Shown piece by piece: positions 1 through 11,537 of a DNA stretch of 64,000 bases. How positions within the stretch are numbered: position 1 is the first letter of the stretch; the number at the start of each line of letters is the position of its first letter. The stretch covers positions 60,269,575 through 60,333,574 of the forward strand of contig JAKSZU010000016.1 of assembly GCA_026018925.1 (NCBI GenBank), given 5' to 3'. The stretch comes from Tupaia tana. Taxonomy: Eukaryota > Chordata > Mammalia > Scandentia > Tupaiidae. The position numbers were made by a program, and so were the translations under genes. A model generated the notes under the pieces. The model was not told the origin of the DNA and did not search any database. It was given only the letters and a program-made list of their open reading frames with translations.

Positions 1-860
1 GATGCCTCTGATAGAGGAAGTGAGATAGGGGCTAATGACTGTTGTTGCAACAGCTGGGCCTGGCTTCAAAGGAACAATTATTTATGACTCAGTCCTCCAG
101 TTAAAGGTGCACTGGTATGGGAGGGAGGGTGAGGGGCAAGTACAGGTGGAAAGGAGAGCTTATTTGGAGGTTCTAGCAGGGGAGCGTAGCTACTGGTATG
201 TAGCACAGGGGAAAGCAAGACTTGAATAAAGGGAAGGAGAAAAGGACCAGAGGTCTACTTTTCAAGAGAAGAGGATGAGAAGCAGGGACAAGATGTAGGG
301 AAAGAGGGACAGGGAATTGAGTGCCAACCAATGACCGAGTTTATGTGGCCAAGTCAGCAGTGAAGCCACAAAGCAGTCTAGTCTGGGGATGCCTCTCCAG
401 GCCCCATTCCTCTTTCCCTGGCTCTTTGCCTATTCTAGGAAGGAAGAGACCCTCAACCAAATCATTTGTTTCATCTTTTTCTCTGGAAATTACTTCACTA
501 CACAATTAGGAAGGTTTCCAGATGTGGTAGCCAGGTGATACCCAGCTACCTTTCCCCTAAAAAAGACCATTACTCTTTGACTGCAGCATAGCAGAGGAGT
601 CCAGGCCTCTGTCCTGACCATGACCCCACATCCTGTACCACCCCAACTCACTATGCTGTTTACCTGACCTAGAACTTCAGATCTCAGTGGCTCAGCATCC
701 TCAAACTAGTTTTCTCACTCTATGTCCAAGCCCCCAGCCACCTCCTGAATGTACATGACTCCTCTCACTCCTTCTCTTTCACCTACCTTGGGGCCCAATT
801 TTGCCCTCCAGTGGGTGCCCACCTGCTTTTGGGCCCCTTTGATTCTCTGCCCAAGCCCGT
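1..860. other. Sequence 3' of ZNF646, no coding region supported
   Basis: No convincing exon or repeat is visible. In the human block the neighbour on this side is PRSS53, convergent with ZNF646, so a plus-strand 3' end may lie here. An AATAAA at 225-230 on the plus strand would suit one, but nothing else supports it. On the minus strand a good acceptor-like string (pyrimidine tract, then CAG) lies near 105-130. I see no AATAAA or ATTAAA on the minus strand in this stretch, so the ZNF646 polyadenylation site is not located. Confidence 0.4.
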
Positions 861-3800
861 TCATGCCCCCGTACCAGAGCTGGCCACTGTCCATTCCTCC
901 TGGTGCTGCTGCTGGTGCTGCAGGAAGCTAATTTGGCGGCGGAAGTGACGAGGACAGTGAGGGCAGGTGAAAGGCCCCTCCCGGGGTGCGTGGACACGCC
1001 CGTGGCCCTCCAGCCGGGCAGCTGTCCGAAAGGCCTTGCCACAGATGCTGCAGCGATGGCGCTTGGGGTCTGTGTGGGTCCTGCCATGGTTCTTAAGAGA
1101 CAGCAGATTGGGTAAAAGTTTGGGACAGAGGGAGCAGGGATAAAGTCCAATGGTATGGGCCTTCTGATGGTTCAGCAGGCTGCCAGCATGTCGGTAGGAT
1201 CGCCCACACTGGGCACAGCGAAAGGGTCGTTCCTTGTCTTCAGCCATTGTGGCATTTGTTCCTTGCCCTCCACTAGCTTTTTCGGCATTTTCTTCCAGGG
1301 TCCTAGGGTGTTCCGATGGAGTCTCCTGAGCTTTCCCTTGATCAGAGAGCCCCACATCATCCTTTACAGTCCCAGCCAAAAGACCTCTGGCCTCCTCTAT
1401 GTGAGTCAGCACCTGACTGTGGCCTGTGGAATGAGTCTGCAGGTGGCTGGCCAGTTCATGGTGGGACTGAAAGGTCTGACCACAGTCTGGGCAGGCAAAG
1501 GTCTGGGCAGCTATATGGTTGTGGCTGTGGTTCTTAGTGGCCACAGGATTCAAGAACTCTTTGGAGCAGAGCAGGCAATAGTGGCGATCTGTCTTGTGGG
1601 TGTTGTGGTGGTTCAAGAGGCCACCTGATGGGCAGTAGGCCTTGTCACACTGGCTGCAGGTAGAGGAGCAGCTCTCTGCCTGAACTTCAGAGCTGGTGTC
1701 TCCATTATCCCAAGTACCCATGTGATTCAGACTAGGTCCATTGGACTGGCTATCACCAAGGTGGCAGGGACTTCTAGAAACACTGTCCTCTGACTCATCT
1801 GGCTTGGTGAGGACCTGACCCTGGGGAACCCAGCTTCCGTCGTGATTCACCAGTCTGTCGTCTCCTTGCCATCCATCTGTCTTCTCTGTGCCCCAGGATG
1901 GTGGTTCTGCGGCTTCTGAACCTGTTGTTCTGATAGGGCTCTGCCTATGATCCCCTGGCCTCATTGCTTCATCTTCCAGCTGTGGTACTAACTCAGTATC
2001 CCTTGATCTGCCGTCTAGTCCTTTGCAGTCATCAGCACCCTCACTGCCCTCTGTGTCCTTTGTGCCTCCCTGGCTACTATCTGGCTCCATTTTGGTTTTC
2101 TCATGTTCCCGCAGGTGCCGCTCCAAAGATGCCCGGCCAGGGAAGCCACAACCACAGAGTGCACAGCGCACAGCTGCCCGTCGGGACCGTCCTGCCCGCC
2201 GCCGCCGACTTTCTGAATGCAGCCTCTGATGGTCCCTGAGGGCCATGCAGTTGGAGTAGGTCTTAGGACAGGTGGGGCAGCTGTACTGGCCTGTCTCATG
2301 GCTGCGTCGATGATTCAGGAGGCTGCCAGCATGGCGGTAGGTCCTTCCGCACTGACCACACCGAAAGGGCCGATCTTCCCGAGTCAGCTTTCGGGTGCTC
2401 CCACCCCCACGCCGCTCAATGTGAACCCGTTGGTGGCTGGCCAGCTGTTTCCGCAGACGGAAGGCCTTCCCACACTCACTGCAGCGAAAACGCCGTGGAT
2501 CTGCGTGGATGCGTCGGTGGTTCTTGAGGGACATGAGGTTTGAGAAGCCCTTGGAACAAGCCTGACACCCAAAGTGGCCAGTCTGGTGGCTCTGCCGGTG
2601 ATTGATGAGGCTGCCAGCGTGCTTGTATGACCGGCCACACACCTCACAGCTAAAGGGCCGCTCGGAGCTTGCCTCAGTCTGGCAGCCCTTCTCTGCGGTC
2701 TCCATCCTCAGCTCTATCTCCTTCCCCTTCACAGCAGCTTCCTCCCATACCTCTTCTTTCACCCTCGCTACCTCCTCTAGGGGCTCCACTTTCAGTTCTT
2801 CCTGGAGCTTCCCTGCTTCTGCCTGGTCTGGCCTCTCCTCTGCTATATTCTGGGGATCACTGCTGCCTCCTGCTTCTTGGAGGGGCCCCACCTGGGGCTC
2901 AGAACCTTTGCAGCGAGGGTGGTTCCGCAGGTGATTACGGTAGGCAGCCATGTTAGGGTAGCAGCGGGAGCAGACAGGGCATATGAAGTCTCCAGTCTGG
3001 TGGATCTTGCGGTGGTTCACCAGGCTGCCACCATGGCGATAGGTTTTGCCACACTGGTTGCAGCGAAAGGGGCGAGGTTGGGCCTCCAGAAAATTTTCAC
3101 TACCCTGAATGCAAAGGCCATCTGCAACTGTGGCATCTACTCCCTCTTCAGACTTTATGTCTCCACCTTCTCCAGAGACAGAGGTCACCGTGTCTTCAAA
3201 GACACAGTCTGCAACTATATCCATGGTATCACCTGACGTTCCCAAGTGGGTGGGAGCCTTGTCTGTGGTATTCCCAGAACTTTGCGTTTGGTGGTGACGC
3301 TCCAGGCTCCCCAGGTCATCATAAGTCTGACCACAGCAACCACAGATGTGCCCATAACCTGCTCCATCCAGTGCTTCCACCTCCCGCTGCAGCTGATTCA
3401 GTAGTTCTGCTTCTGAGAGCTGCAGTGGAAGGCTCTGGGTAGAAGCTGCCTCTGCTGCTCCTTCCTCCTCCTCCTCTGAGCCTTCAGTCATCCCAGAGGT
3501 ACTGTGAGCCTGGCGCTGGTGAAGCTTGTAGCCAGCCCGGCCAGGGAAGATCATGCCACAGAGGCAGCAAAGGAAAGGTTGTGCAGAGGCTGCCTCCCCA
3601 GGCCCATGGTTCTGGAAGTGGCTACGCAGGGCAGGCAGAGAATCAAACTCCTTTGGGCAGAGGGAGCACTGATAGATGCCTGGTGGGTGGCAGGGCCTAT
3701 GGCTTAGCAGGCCAGTGGCATGAGGGAAAGAATGTCCACAGTCAGAACACATATGAGTGACCTCAGCCTGCCAGCCAGTGGCAACTTCAGCAGAGTGGGA

Positions 3801-6203
3801 AGAGCTGGGTTGACCTGAGGCTGGTTTCTCATCTTCATCCACCCCAGTGAGGCCATCACAGAAGTGAGTTCCTGTGCCTTCCTCATTCCCTGCGATGTCC
3901 AAGTTGTCAAGGAAACAGGCCTCTTTCCTTTCCAGTCCTTCCTTATTGTTTCTGCTCGCTTCATCACCCTGGAAGCAGGCCTCATCCCTCTCAAGCCCAC
4001 ATTTGGCCCCTTCAGATTTGGCCTGAAAACAGTCTCCATCGTTTTCCAAGTTGCCTTCAGCCTCATGAGGACTTTTTCCTGAAGGGGCTTGAGAAGAGTC
4101 CAGGCCCTCATCATCCTTGGACTCCTGGACCCAGTTCCCTTCAGGTGGGAAGTTGGCTTCTCGACTGCCAGCACTACTGGTCTGCTTTCCATGCCTCCTG
4201 CTGCGCCGTCGACTGTGTCGCCGCAAGTGGTTTTTCATGGCAGCCATAGTGTGAAAGTGTTTGGCACAGGCTCCACAACTGAAGTCCCCGGTCTGGTGGG
4301 TCTGCCTGTGGTTGATAAGGCTGCCTGAGTGGCGATAGCTCTTGCCACAGTCTCGGCAGGAAAATGCTCGAGGAGGTGATTCCTTGGTCTCTGTTCTACT
4401 ATCTTCTCCTGCCCCAGGACTCAGGCCATGATGTTCAAGGTTCTCAGAGTTTTGAGAGAGCATCCCACAGCTATCTTTTTGTGGTGCTCTTCCATCTGCT
4501 GTTGGGGGAATGTTAGTAGTTTGCTCTTCATGTCTGCACACATGCCCCTGATCTGTGTGTGGGGCTGCCTCTGCTTCTGCTGGCTCAAGTGGGAGTTCCA
4601 CCTTGAGGTGATTGGGAGGACCCTCAGTTCCTGAGTCTGCACTTCGGCGAGCAGCCTTGCAATGTACCCGTACATGGTTGCGCAGGGCCATGAGATTGGG
4701 GTATTTGCGGGGACATAGTGAGCACTGGTATTCCCCTGTCCGATGGCTGTGGCGGTGGTTCACCAGGCTTCCCCGGTGACGGTAAGCCCGACCACACTCA
4801 TTGCACTTATAAGGGCGATGATCCAGGGTAGTGGTTGGGACCTCTTCCTCTTTGTGGGTAGTCTCAGCCAGCAGCGGGGTAGCTGGTGGCACTGAGAGTT
4901 GCCCATCTTCCCCAGTTCCTTGCCGGGGTCTGTGATGAGCCCGTACATGGTTTTTGAGGGCAGCCGCATTGAATAACTGTTTGGAACAGATTGAGCAGGG
5001 ATAGACACCTGTCTGGTGGCTCTTTCGATGGTTGATAAGGCTCCCAGCATGGCGATAAGTACGGCCACAGTCCCCACAGCGGAAAGGTCGGTATTCCTCC
5101 AGGCCACTGTCCTCCAGTTCCCCAGAGGTACTGAGCTCCCCAGAGCCATTCACCATCTGGGTACTAGGGAGATGGTCCTCACTGCTCTCATCTGTGTGCC
5201 CATTGGTGGTGGGTATCCCTTTTTCTTCCCATGGTTGCTCCCGCTTTTCACCCCCATGGGACTGCTGGTGTTCTAGCAACTCCCGGGGGAGCCGGAAGGC
5301 ACGGGGGCAGTGGGGACAATGGTAAGGCCGATATTGGGCATGGAGTCGGGAGTGGTTCTTTAGAGCCATGAGGTTAGAGAACTCCTTAAAGCAGATGGCA
5401 CAAGGGTAGATGCCCAGGGTGTGGCTCTGGCGATGGTTGGTGAGGCTCCCAGCATGCTTGTAGGTTTTGCCACATTGACTACACTTGTAACGCCGCTCCT
5501 CCTCAGCAGGAGGAGATTGGGAGGGCTCCTGGCTCCCAGTGAAGTTCACTACTGATTCGGCCAAATACTGTTCCAAATTGCTAAGGAGGCTGTTGGCAGG
5601 GATGGGTAGAGGTGGGGCTCTAGCAGAGTCAGTAGTAGGCCCCCAGCTCTCTACACCCTCCTCAGGATCTGGTTGGCTTTCCCAGCCTTCTCTTTGTCTG
5701 GTGGGTGGATCTTCCCAAGTGCTAAGAGCTATCCTGGAGTCAGGTCCAGATTCACAGTTAGGTGTCTCTTCTGAATGTTTTGTCTGGTTTCCCCAGCCTT
5801 TCCCAGGGCCAAGTCTCTGGCCCCAAGAGTCAGTGGATACTGTCTCACTCTGAAGGCATAGAGTGGATTCCTTGGGACGAGGGGGCCTATGCCTGCGACG
5901 CCCCTCAGGAGCATGAGTCCTCATGTGGCTCTTGAGAGCCATGGGATTACTGAAGTCCTTGCCACAGGTGGTGCAAGAAAAAAGGCCAGTTTCGTGGGTT
6001 CGGCGGTGGTTGACAAGGCTCCCTGGATGACGGTAGCCCCGCCCACACTGCTGACAGCGGTAGGGCCTAGGGATGCTGTCAGCCTCCTCACTGTCCTGTT
6101 TGGGAGATGGATGGAGTAGTTCTCGGTGCCGTGACAGTTCCGGAAGATTAGGAAAGTGGCGCTGACAGTCAGAGCAACTGAGTGAGGGGGGTGTGTCCTC
6201 CAT
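861..6203 (-). CDS. ZNF646: ZNF646, 31-finger C2H2 zinc-finger protein
   Basis: Uninterrupted 1780-codon reading frame in a single exon, from ATG at 6203-6201 to a stop at 861. It encodes about 31 C2H2 fingers from C10 (CSDC) to the last finger about 25 residues before the end. Most fingers come in pairs, a YRHxGSLxNHRxxHxTG finger followed by a CxxCxKxFxNxxALxxH finger, separated by long acidic linkers with no fingers. Finger 16 has Gln in place of the fourth zinc ligand (residue 974). The length and the 31 fingers agree with mammalian ZNF646 (human about 1830 residues), and the ZNF668 neighbour supports the name. It is a presumed nuclear sequence-specific DNA-binding protein with a poorly known role. 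The human protein is about 50 residues longer, so a further 3' coding exon is possible; none could be fixed. Frames on the other strand here are shadows. Confidence 0.96.
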   Translation of the reverse strand: MEDTPPSLSCSDCQRHFPNLPELSRHRELLHPSPKQDSEEADSIPRPYRCQQCGRGYRHPGSLVNHRRTHETGLFSCTTCGKDFSNPMALKSHMRTHAPEGRRRHRPPRPKESTLCLQSETVSTDSWGQRLGPGKGWGNQTKHSEETPNCESGPDSRIALSTWEDPPTRQREGWESQPDPEEGVESWGPTTDSARAPPLPIPANSLLSNLEQYLAESVVNFTGSQEPSQSPPAEEERRYKCSQCGKTYKHAGSLTNHRQSHTLGIYPCAICFKEFSNLMALKNHSRLHAQYRPYHCPHCPRAFRLPRELLEHQQSHGGEKREQPWEEKGIPTTNGHTDESSEDHLPSTQMVNGSGELSTSGELEDSGLEEYRPFRCGDCGRTYRHAGSLINHRKSHQTGVYPCSICSKQLFNAAALKNHVRAHHRPRQGTGEDGQLSVPPATPLLAETTHKEEEVPTTTLDHRPYKCNECGRAYRHRGSLVNHRHSHRTGEYQCSLCPRKYPNLMALRNHVRVHCKAARRSADSGTEGPPNHLKVELPLEPAEAEAAPHTDQGHVCRHEEQTTNIPPTADGRAPQKDSCGMLSQNSENLEHHGLSPGAGEDSRTETKESPPRAFSCRDCGKSYRHSGSLINHRQTHQTGDFSCGACAKHFHTMAAMKNHLRRHSRRRSRRHGKQTSSAGSREANFPPEGNWVQESKDDEGLDSSQAPSGKSPHEAEGNLENDGDCFQAKSEGAKCGLERDEACFQGDEASRNNKEGLERKEACFLDNLDIAGNEEGTGTHFCDGLTGVDEDEKPASGQPSSSHSAEVATGWQAEVTHMCSDCGHSFPHATGLLSHRPCHPPGIYQCSLCPKEFDSLPALRSHFQNHGPGEAASAQPFLCCLCGMIFPGRAGYKLHQRQAHSTSGMTEGSEEEEEGAAEAASTQSLPLQLSEAELLNQLQREVEALDGAGYGHICGCCGQTYDDLGSLERHHQTQSSGNTTDKAPTHLGTSGDTMDIVADCVFEDTVTSVSGEGGDIKSEEGVDATVADGLCIQGSENFLEAQPRPFRCNQCGKTYRHGGSLVNHRKIHQTGDFICPVCSRCYPNMAAYRNHLRNHPRCKGSEPQVGPLQEAGGSSDPQNIAEERPDQAEAGKLQEELKVEPLEEVARVKEEVWEEAAVKGKEIELRMETAEKGCQTEASSERPFSCEVCGRSYKHAGSLINHRQSHQTGHFGCQACSKGFSNLMSLKNHRRIHADPRRFRCSECGKAFRLRKQLASHQRVHIERRGGGSTRKLTREDRPFRCGQCGRTYRHAGSLLNHRRSHETGQYSCPTCPKTYSNCMALRDHQRLHSESRRRRAGRSRRAAVRCALCGCGFPGRASLERHLREHEKTKMEPDSSQGGTKDTEGSEGADDCKGLDGRSRDTELVPQLEDEAMRPGDHRQSPIRTTGSEAAEPPSWGTEKTDGWQGDDRLVNHDGSWVPQGQVLTKPDESEDSVSRSPCHLGDSQSNGPSLNHMGTWDNGDTSSEVQAESCSSTCSQCDKAYCPSGGLLNHHNTHKTDRHYCLLCSKEFLNPVATKNHSHNHIAAQTFACPDCGQTFQSHHELASHLQTHSTGHSQVLTHIEEARGLLAGTVKDDVGLSDQGKAQETPSEHPRTLEENAEKASGGQGTNATMAEDKERPFRCAQCGRSYRHAGSLLNHQKAHTIGLYPCSLCPKLLPNLLSLKNHGRTHTDPKRHRCSICGKAFRTAARLEGHGRVHAPREGPFTCPHCPRHFRRQISFLQHQQQHQEEWTVASSGTGA

Positions 6204-6285
6204 GGGGCAATGTGGCAGAAACCTGGAGGTTCAGGAGGAGCAGACAAGTGGCGGCAGCATCTTCTTCTGGTAGAGGGGCCAAGGC
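6204..6285 (-). other. ZNF646: ZNF646 5' UTR part of the coding exon
   Basis: On the minus strand a pyrimidine tract ending in CCTAG lies just before position 6285, followed by 82 bases without an upstream ATG in strong context, then the start codon. This is the likely 3' splice site of ZNF646 intron 1. It is a sequence prediction only. Confidence 0.55.
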
Positions 6286-7505
6286 CTAGGAAGAGGGGGC
6301 AGTGGTCAAAAGGAAGGCCTGAATTAACTATCTCTTGGCTGTATGAGCAATGAGTTCACCATGGGTCACTGAGTTTCCCCATCAGCAATGCCCAAGGACC
6401 TGCTTTCTACCAGAACTAATTAGAAGGCAGCATAATTTAAGGTCTTCCTTTATATAAGTTCCCCAAACATGGGCAATCCCCTAGGCTTAAGTCATCCCTA
6501 AAGATATAGCTAAGGAAATTAACATCTAAAGGGATGTAACCTACTTCTAATCATAGACCTACGATCTCCTTCTTCAGGCCAAATCCAAAAGGTTTTACTG
6601 TCCCTAGCCCTCTGCTCTCCAAATTCCTGAAACAAACAGAAGTTTCCTGTTATATATTAAAGGGAAACCAGACCCTAACTAGGTCTTCTAGAAGTCCAAT
6701 CCTTCCTCTTTCACCCTTCAGTTAGACTATCTAGAAGCACTGGAAAAACAGCTAATTCTTCCAGTTGACAGCTAAGAACCTGAAAGGAGAGATTAGAGGC
6801 CCCCTTCAGAGAAAAGGCTGGCTTGCTCCCCCACCTTCCTTAATCCTTTCAGTGTCACAAGATATCCTTTCCAAAAGACTCTTGGTCATTATTCACCTAC
6901 TTCCCCTGAACCCAAACTATCTTCCATCTTGAACATCCCATCCCATGTCAAGTTGAAATTTCAATCCATACCCTACTTTTCTCTTTCCTGTGCCTCCTTG
7001 TCCTCACCATCCTTTTTCATTTTTCTCTCTACCTCCCCTCTTAAAACTCATGATGATGACAGTTTATGCTAAGCACTGCCTTATGTCAGGTACTGTACTA
7101 AGTATATTCATTGTCACTTAATCCTCTCTGTTATTCCAGTTTACACATGGGCAAACCCACTGACTGTGGCAATCTTCATTCCAAAGTCCTTGCACTCTCA
7201 ACAGCACCCCTCGTATCTCCTACATCACCTTGGCCTCCTCCTCTTCTGACTCCTCACTCCCACGGGACCCCAATACAACTATTTCCGATTCTAGACCACG
7301 TCACTATACCTACCCCCCGAATTCTCACCTTACAAAGCGCCTTCTCCCCCTAATCAACCACCGAGGTCCTCTCGCCTCACTCATCTCCTGTACCAATTTT
7401 CTCTCAGGACCCCTACCTCGCACCGGCTGGCCCTTCTCGTTCCCGCCGCGGGCGCGTCCGTTGGGGGCCAGGAACGGGAGCGCGCCTGCGCACTGGGACC
7501 CTTAC
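6286..7505 (-). other. ZNF646: ZNF646 intron 1 (predicted)
   Basis: Bounded by a donor GGTAAGG at 7505 and the acceptor at 6286, both read on the minus strand. The interior is AT-rich, mostly unique sequence. No coding frame or young SINE was recognised. Confidence 0.5.
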
Positions 7506-8280
7506 CCTAACTGCAGCCGCGCGCCCCAAGGGGCTGCTGCGGGGGGCTCTCTCGCGCTCCCACACGGACACTGAGCCAGGGCTCCTAGAAGGTGGGAAGG
7601 GAGGAAAAAAGGGAAAGGAGAAAGGGAAGAAGAAAGAAGGTACAGGGAAGAGGGCACAGCTGGCACGCACCAGACAGGAGTCAACCCCCAGCTCCGCAGA
7701 CACTTCCTATTGTTACTAGGAAACAGGAAGTGTCCTAGATGCAAACGCTTCCCCGAGAAACTTCCGTCATGGCGACACTTTTTGTCCCGCCTCCAAGCAG
7801 CCGGCCTACACAGACACACTTCCGGCGCTAGTTAAAGCTTGACGCGGCTGACTCCGCCCATGTAGGTCACAGAGATGCGTTTCTTCGCACTCCCTTAGCC
7901 ACACTTCCGGCAATAGCTGTTAAAATCTTTCCGGTGCATGTTAAATAAGCCCAGAAAGGACGGCAGGGGAATTCCGCCTTCTCGGCTCACCGTTGTTTGG
8001 GAGCACTTTTCGTGTGGCTCCCAGAATAACTCCTCCCAAGTGTCATTAAATTAACTCCTCACTATTAAAGGAAATGTAAACTATTGTTCAAAGCTTGAAC
8101 ATGGCCCTTCTATGCTCTCATTGCTTAGTTTTTGAAGACAGTTCCGGTGACTTGGTCCGATAGCGATAACGCGGTGTATACTATCAACCTCCTCCGTGTT
8201 CCCTCTCTCTGGCACCCACAGAGACTTTTTGCAAGATGTTTCGCCACCACCAGAGACGAGCCGCTCGCATAAATGTTTCC
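7430..8280. promoter_or_regulatory. Bidirectional promoter of ZNF646 and ZNF668
   Basis: GC-rich, TATA-less segment between two divergent zinc-finger genes. ETS core sites cluster here: ACTTCCTATTG and CAGGAAGTG at 7702-7732, AACTTCCGTC near 7760, ACTTCCGGCG near 7819, ACTTCCGGCA near 7903 and TTTCCGGTG near 7928. The 10-base arms GACACTTCCT (7699-7708) and AGGAAGTGTC (7725-7734) form an inverted repeat. Clustered ETS sites are typical of housekeeping bidirectional promoters. The human orthologues are also head to head. Confidence 0.75.
7506..7700 (-). other. ZNF646: ZNF646 non-coding exon 1 (approximate start)
   Basis: The minus-strand donor GGTAAGG at 7505 closes a GC-rich segment just inside the shared promoter. 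The transcription start is not visible from sequence; the upstream limit given is a guess set by the ETS-rich core. Confidence 0.4.
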
Positions 8281-8452
8281 TTCCTACCCAGTCAGAAAGC
8301 TCCCTTCCACTTCCGCTGACCGCCCGCCGGCTCCGCCTCTCCTCCCCCCCCCCCCGCTGGGTCCTAGCGCCGGCCCCGCTTGGCTGTGTCCCGGGCTCTG
8401 TCCGCGCGAGGAGCCGACGGCGACGCCGCGGAGCCAGCCCAAGTCCCATCAG
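8281..8452 (+). other. ZNF668: ZNF668 non-coding exon 1 (approximate start)
   Basis: Ends at the donor ATCAG|GTAGGA, with intron bases starting at 8453. It carries no start codon that continues in frame into the zinc-finger exon. The 5' limit is a guess. It lies in a CpG-dense stretch (about 8280-8840). Confidence 0.5.
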
Positions 8453-8844
8453 GTAGGAACCGCTGGCGGGAAGTTGCAGGGACCTCGGGCAGCCCCCGCG
8501 CGGACACGATTCGAGCTGGCCTCAGTTTCTCTGTGGGCTGCGAGGGCGGACTGTGTCGGCCTGGCGCGAGCAGCGCGGGCGGGGCGGGTGATGTGCGGCC
8601 CCGGGCGGGCTCTGGGCCCAGCAGGTCCTAGAACCCGCCGGCTGCCCCTCCGGCCCGCTGCTGCGGACGACTGGGCTCTGCGGTTGAGGCTACCGGCCTT
8701 ACGCGGTGCGGGCCCTGGGGTCCTAGAGCCAGTCATGTTTCGGGCTTTTGTCCCAGCCCTGCTGCCCGCCTAGCAAGTTCCCCTGCGCCTGTGGCCCCCT
8801 CCCCGGCCGAGGCCCTGGCCGCCCCTCCCGCGGTCCTAAAGAAC

Positions 8845-8853
8845 GCCATCTTG
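8845..8853 (-). promoter_or_regulatory. YY1 consensus site in ZNF668 intron 1
   Basis: The plus strand reads GCCATCTTG, the reverse complement of the YY1 core CAAGATGGC. It lies about 400 bases inside the CpG island downstream of ZNF668 exon 1, a common position for YY1 in TATA-less promoters. Function is inferred from the motif only. Confidence 0.4.
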
Positions 8854-9927
8854 CAGGCCTTTGTCCCGCATTGTACCCTGCGTCCATTCATTTTTTCATT
8901 CCCTCATTTTTCGTTCACTCCTTCTTGCCATGTTCTCCGAGGCCGCGTTTTCCAAGGTCTTATTCCATGACGAGCCAACCCAGTACCTTGCCTTGCGGGG
9001 GCTGCCTGTATAACGGGGCACATAGGTTGTTGGAAGCAGTGGGTTTCTGCAGTTCTCCATCCTCCTCAGCGCATCTTGGAAAGCCCTAACGCCTTTCAAA
9101 CTCCCACGTTTCTGGGGCTTCGTTTTACTGATGAAAAAACTGAAGCCCTGAGCTCCTTGGGATCCTTACCTCTACTGCCCACTAAGTATTACTGTTGGGG
9201 AAGAGGTATTTGAAGGATACAAAAGAGTTTTCCCATGGGAGAAGTCAAGCAAGGGTTCCAGGGCAGAGGGAGTTGTTTATGGAGATGGGAAGTTTGAGAA
9301 ATGTGGCTGAAGCTTAAGTTGGTGTCCAAAGGGGACCCTGCTGCCAGAACTGAGGCTGGAAAAGTAGGTTGGGATCAGATTGTGAACTGACCAGGTTGGA
9401 GGCCTAGGAGATGATTAGCACTTACCTGCGCCTCACCACATTTTCCATGGCCTGCAAAACTGCCTTTTCACCTTACCCCTTTTCTCCAGGGTCCTGCCTA
9501 AACTTTTTAGAAATTGAACCTTTGCATTCCTAGGCATATAATAGAACTTCCTTCTCCTCCTAAGCCAATAGTGAAGCAAAGACAAGGCTCCTTCACAACA
9601 GTGACTCCACTGGGCTATTTGGGTGATATTTGAACCTTGTGAACTTGAATGGTGGAAAATTCAGTTAATAGTCTCTGACATACTCACAAACTCGTACATG
9701 GGGAAGGCAGAGGCTGTAGACTTGTGTTGGAATTCTGCCTGAGGTTGACTTATTGTTTGTTTTGGGTCATCAAATGGGGTCCTGGGTGTAAAGGATGCAC
9801 ATAATCAAGTTTCTTGGCTTTTTACCAGATTGGACTCTGGTGCTACAGACAAAATTAACAATCAAACCGTAAAATATACAAGTGCTAGCAAATTAGTCAT
9901 CAGAGGACAGAGTAGAAGTTTGGGGGG

Positions 9928-10190
9928 AACCAGCAGTTAGCGTAATGGCTATGTCGCTGGACTCCCACGTAGTCAACCGCGGTTCATGTCCCGGACCTGG
10001 TGGCTTAAAACTCATGCCGGGCGCGTGTGCGTGCGTGCCCAAGATCCCAAGAGGAGAATGGAGGAAAAGGGATTGCGGCGTGACCATGCCCCCTGGGGGG
10101 TGATATCTCGCTTTCTGTCTCTCTGTCTCTCTCTGTCTGTCTGGCGAGCACACGCGCCCTATAGCAAAAACCTCTCCAAAAAAAAAAAAA
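9928..10190 (+). mobile_element. Family A tRNA-SINE, near full length
   Basis: Reference description for family A, about 260 bases: a tRNA-like head with A-box-like TTAGCGTAATGG and B box GGTTCGAGTCC or close variants, a body with GAGAGGAGAATGGAGGAG and an inverted CCCCCC-TGGGGGG segment, a CT-rich block, the end CCCTATAGCAAAAACCTCT and poly(A). This copy is flanked by AAGTTTGGG on both sides. Confidence 0.85.
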
Positions 10191-10271
10191 AAGTTTGGGA
10201 GTCTGACCACCTGACTTTGAATACTGGCCATGACCACGACTAGTTACTTTGCTTCTCGGTGATATTACTTC

Positions 10272-10712
10272 TTTTTAGGCTTTTGCCATAGGGTGCATGT
10301 GCTCGCTGGAGACAGATAAACAGTGAGAAGGGAAGTGAGAAAGCATCCCCCTGGGGGGTGGGGTGGGGGATGGCCATGCCACAATCCCTTCTCCATTCTC
10401 TTCTGGGATCTTGGGCATATATGCACACGTGCCAGTGTGATTTCCTTCCTTCCTTTCTTTTTTTAAATAATTATTTAATTTTATTCTTATTGTATTTCAG
10501 TTTGACCAGAGACAGAAAGAGAAAATGGAAAAGCAAGTTGCCAGGTCCAGGACTCGAACTATGGTCAGCCATGTAGAAGTCTAGTGCTTCAACCACCACG
10601 CCACCCGCCAGCCCCACCTACTGTGATTTTCAAGCCACCAGGTCCAGGACTCAAACCATGGTTGGCCATGTGGGAGTCCAGTTTCCTAACCACCATACCA
10701 CCTGCTGGCCTT
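10272..10712 (-). mobile_element. Diverged family A SINE split by a family B SINE
   Basis: Minus-strand tail at 10272-10442 and head at 10620-10712. Between them a minus-strand family B copy (10449-10618) is inserted, flanked by repeats of GTGATTT. Confidence 0.75.
10449..10618 (-). mobile_element. Family B tRNA-SINE nested in a family A copy
   Basis: Reference description for family B, about 150-190 bases: head GGGGCCAGCAGGTGGC with GTGGTTAAGG, B box GTTCGAGTCC, then GGTGGCTTGCTTTCTCAC, a CT-rich block, CTCTGGTCAAATTAAAATAA and an AT-rich (AAATAAAT) tail. Here it is read on the minus strand. Confidence 0.75.
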
Positions 10713-10782
10713 GTGATGGCACTTTTTTTAACAACACTAATCCTAGCAGATGAAGTAGGATCTACCTTATGACCTCACAGAG

Positions 10783-10975
10783 GCCTAGCCTACCGTCTAC
10801 TTTTCCTGGGGCTGAGTGACTGCTTGGGCCAGCATTGTACTTCAACTTTTCCCCTGGGAAATACCTTAGGAGGAGGGATTTACTATCCAGCTGCCTGCTT
10901 TCTGGTTCACAGATAGGAAGATTAAGGCCCAGAGTTGGCAAAGGGGAACCAGAGCTTAGAACTGATGGCCCAAGT
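10783..10975 (+). repeat. Local duplication, copy 1 (ZNF668 intron 1)
   Basis: Shares long matched stretches in the same order with 13115-13510, including GGCCTAGCCTACC, CTTAGGAGGAGGGATTT and CTTTCTGGTTCACAGATAGG. It is not a recognised dispersed repeat, so the pair looks like a local segmental duplication about 2.4 kb apart. Confidence 0.7.
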
Positions 10976-11162
10976 AATTAAGGTTAGCTTAATTACTTCT
11001 GTAAATGCCTTGTCTTCACATACAGTCACAATGGGATATAGGACTTCAATATATTAGTTTGGAGAGGATGCTGTGTAACATAGTCCATAACCAGCTTCTA
11101 GGTGTTGTAAGGTTAGCTTGAGTCTTGAGTATCATACATAAAATGTTTAGAATGACACTTGG

Positions 11163-11356
11163 GCGGGACCAGCAGTTAGCATAATGGCTATGTCGCTGGA
11201 CTCCCACGTAGTCAACCACGGTTCATGTCCCGGACCCGGTGGCCTAAAACTCACGCCGGGCGCGTGTGCGTGCGTGCCCAAGATCCCGAGAGGAGAACGG
11301 AGGAGAAGGGATTGCGACGTGGCCATCCCCCCTGGGGGGTGATTTCTCGCTTTCTA

Positions 11357-11387
<31 letters not shown>

Positions 11388-11435
11388 GTCTGGCGAGCGC
11401 ATGCGCCCTATAGCAAAAACCTCTCCAAAAAAAAA
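11163..11435 (+). mobile_element. Family A SINE with perfect 14-bp target duplication
   Basis: Flanked by AGAATGACACTTGG at 11149-11162 and 11436-11449, the signature of L1-mediated insertion. Little divergence suggests a recent copy. Confidence 0.9.
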
Positions 11436-11537
11436 AGAATGACACTTGGCCTATGGTAAGGTGATAGGGAGTGTTACCCAGGTGATACTATAAAAGAAAT
11501 TAAAGAAGAGGCCATAAAAAGTGATTGGGGGAGGTGT

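Noticed and set aside
1..900. PRSS53 3' end
   Set aside because: Expected from human gene order and a lone AATAAA at 225, but no recognisable PRSS53 coding exon is in the window.
8273..8773. Plus-strand open frames over ZNF668 exon 1 and intron 1 start
   Set aside because: GC-rich composition only; they cross the clear splice donor at 8453 and do not join the zinc-finger frame.
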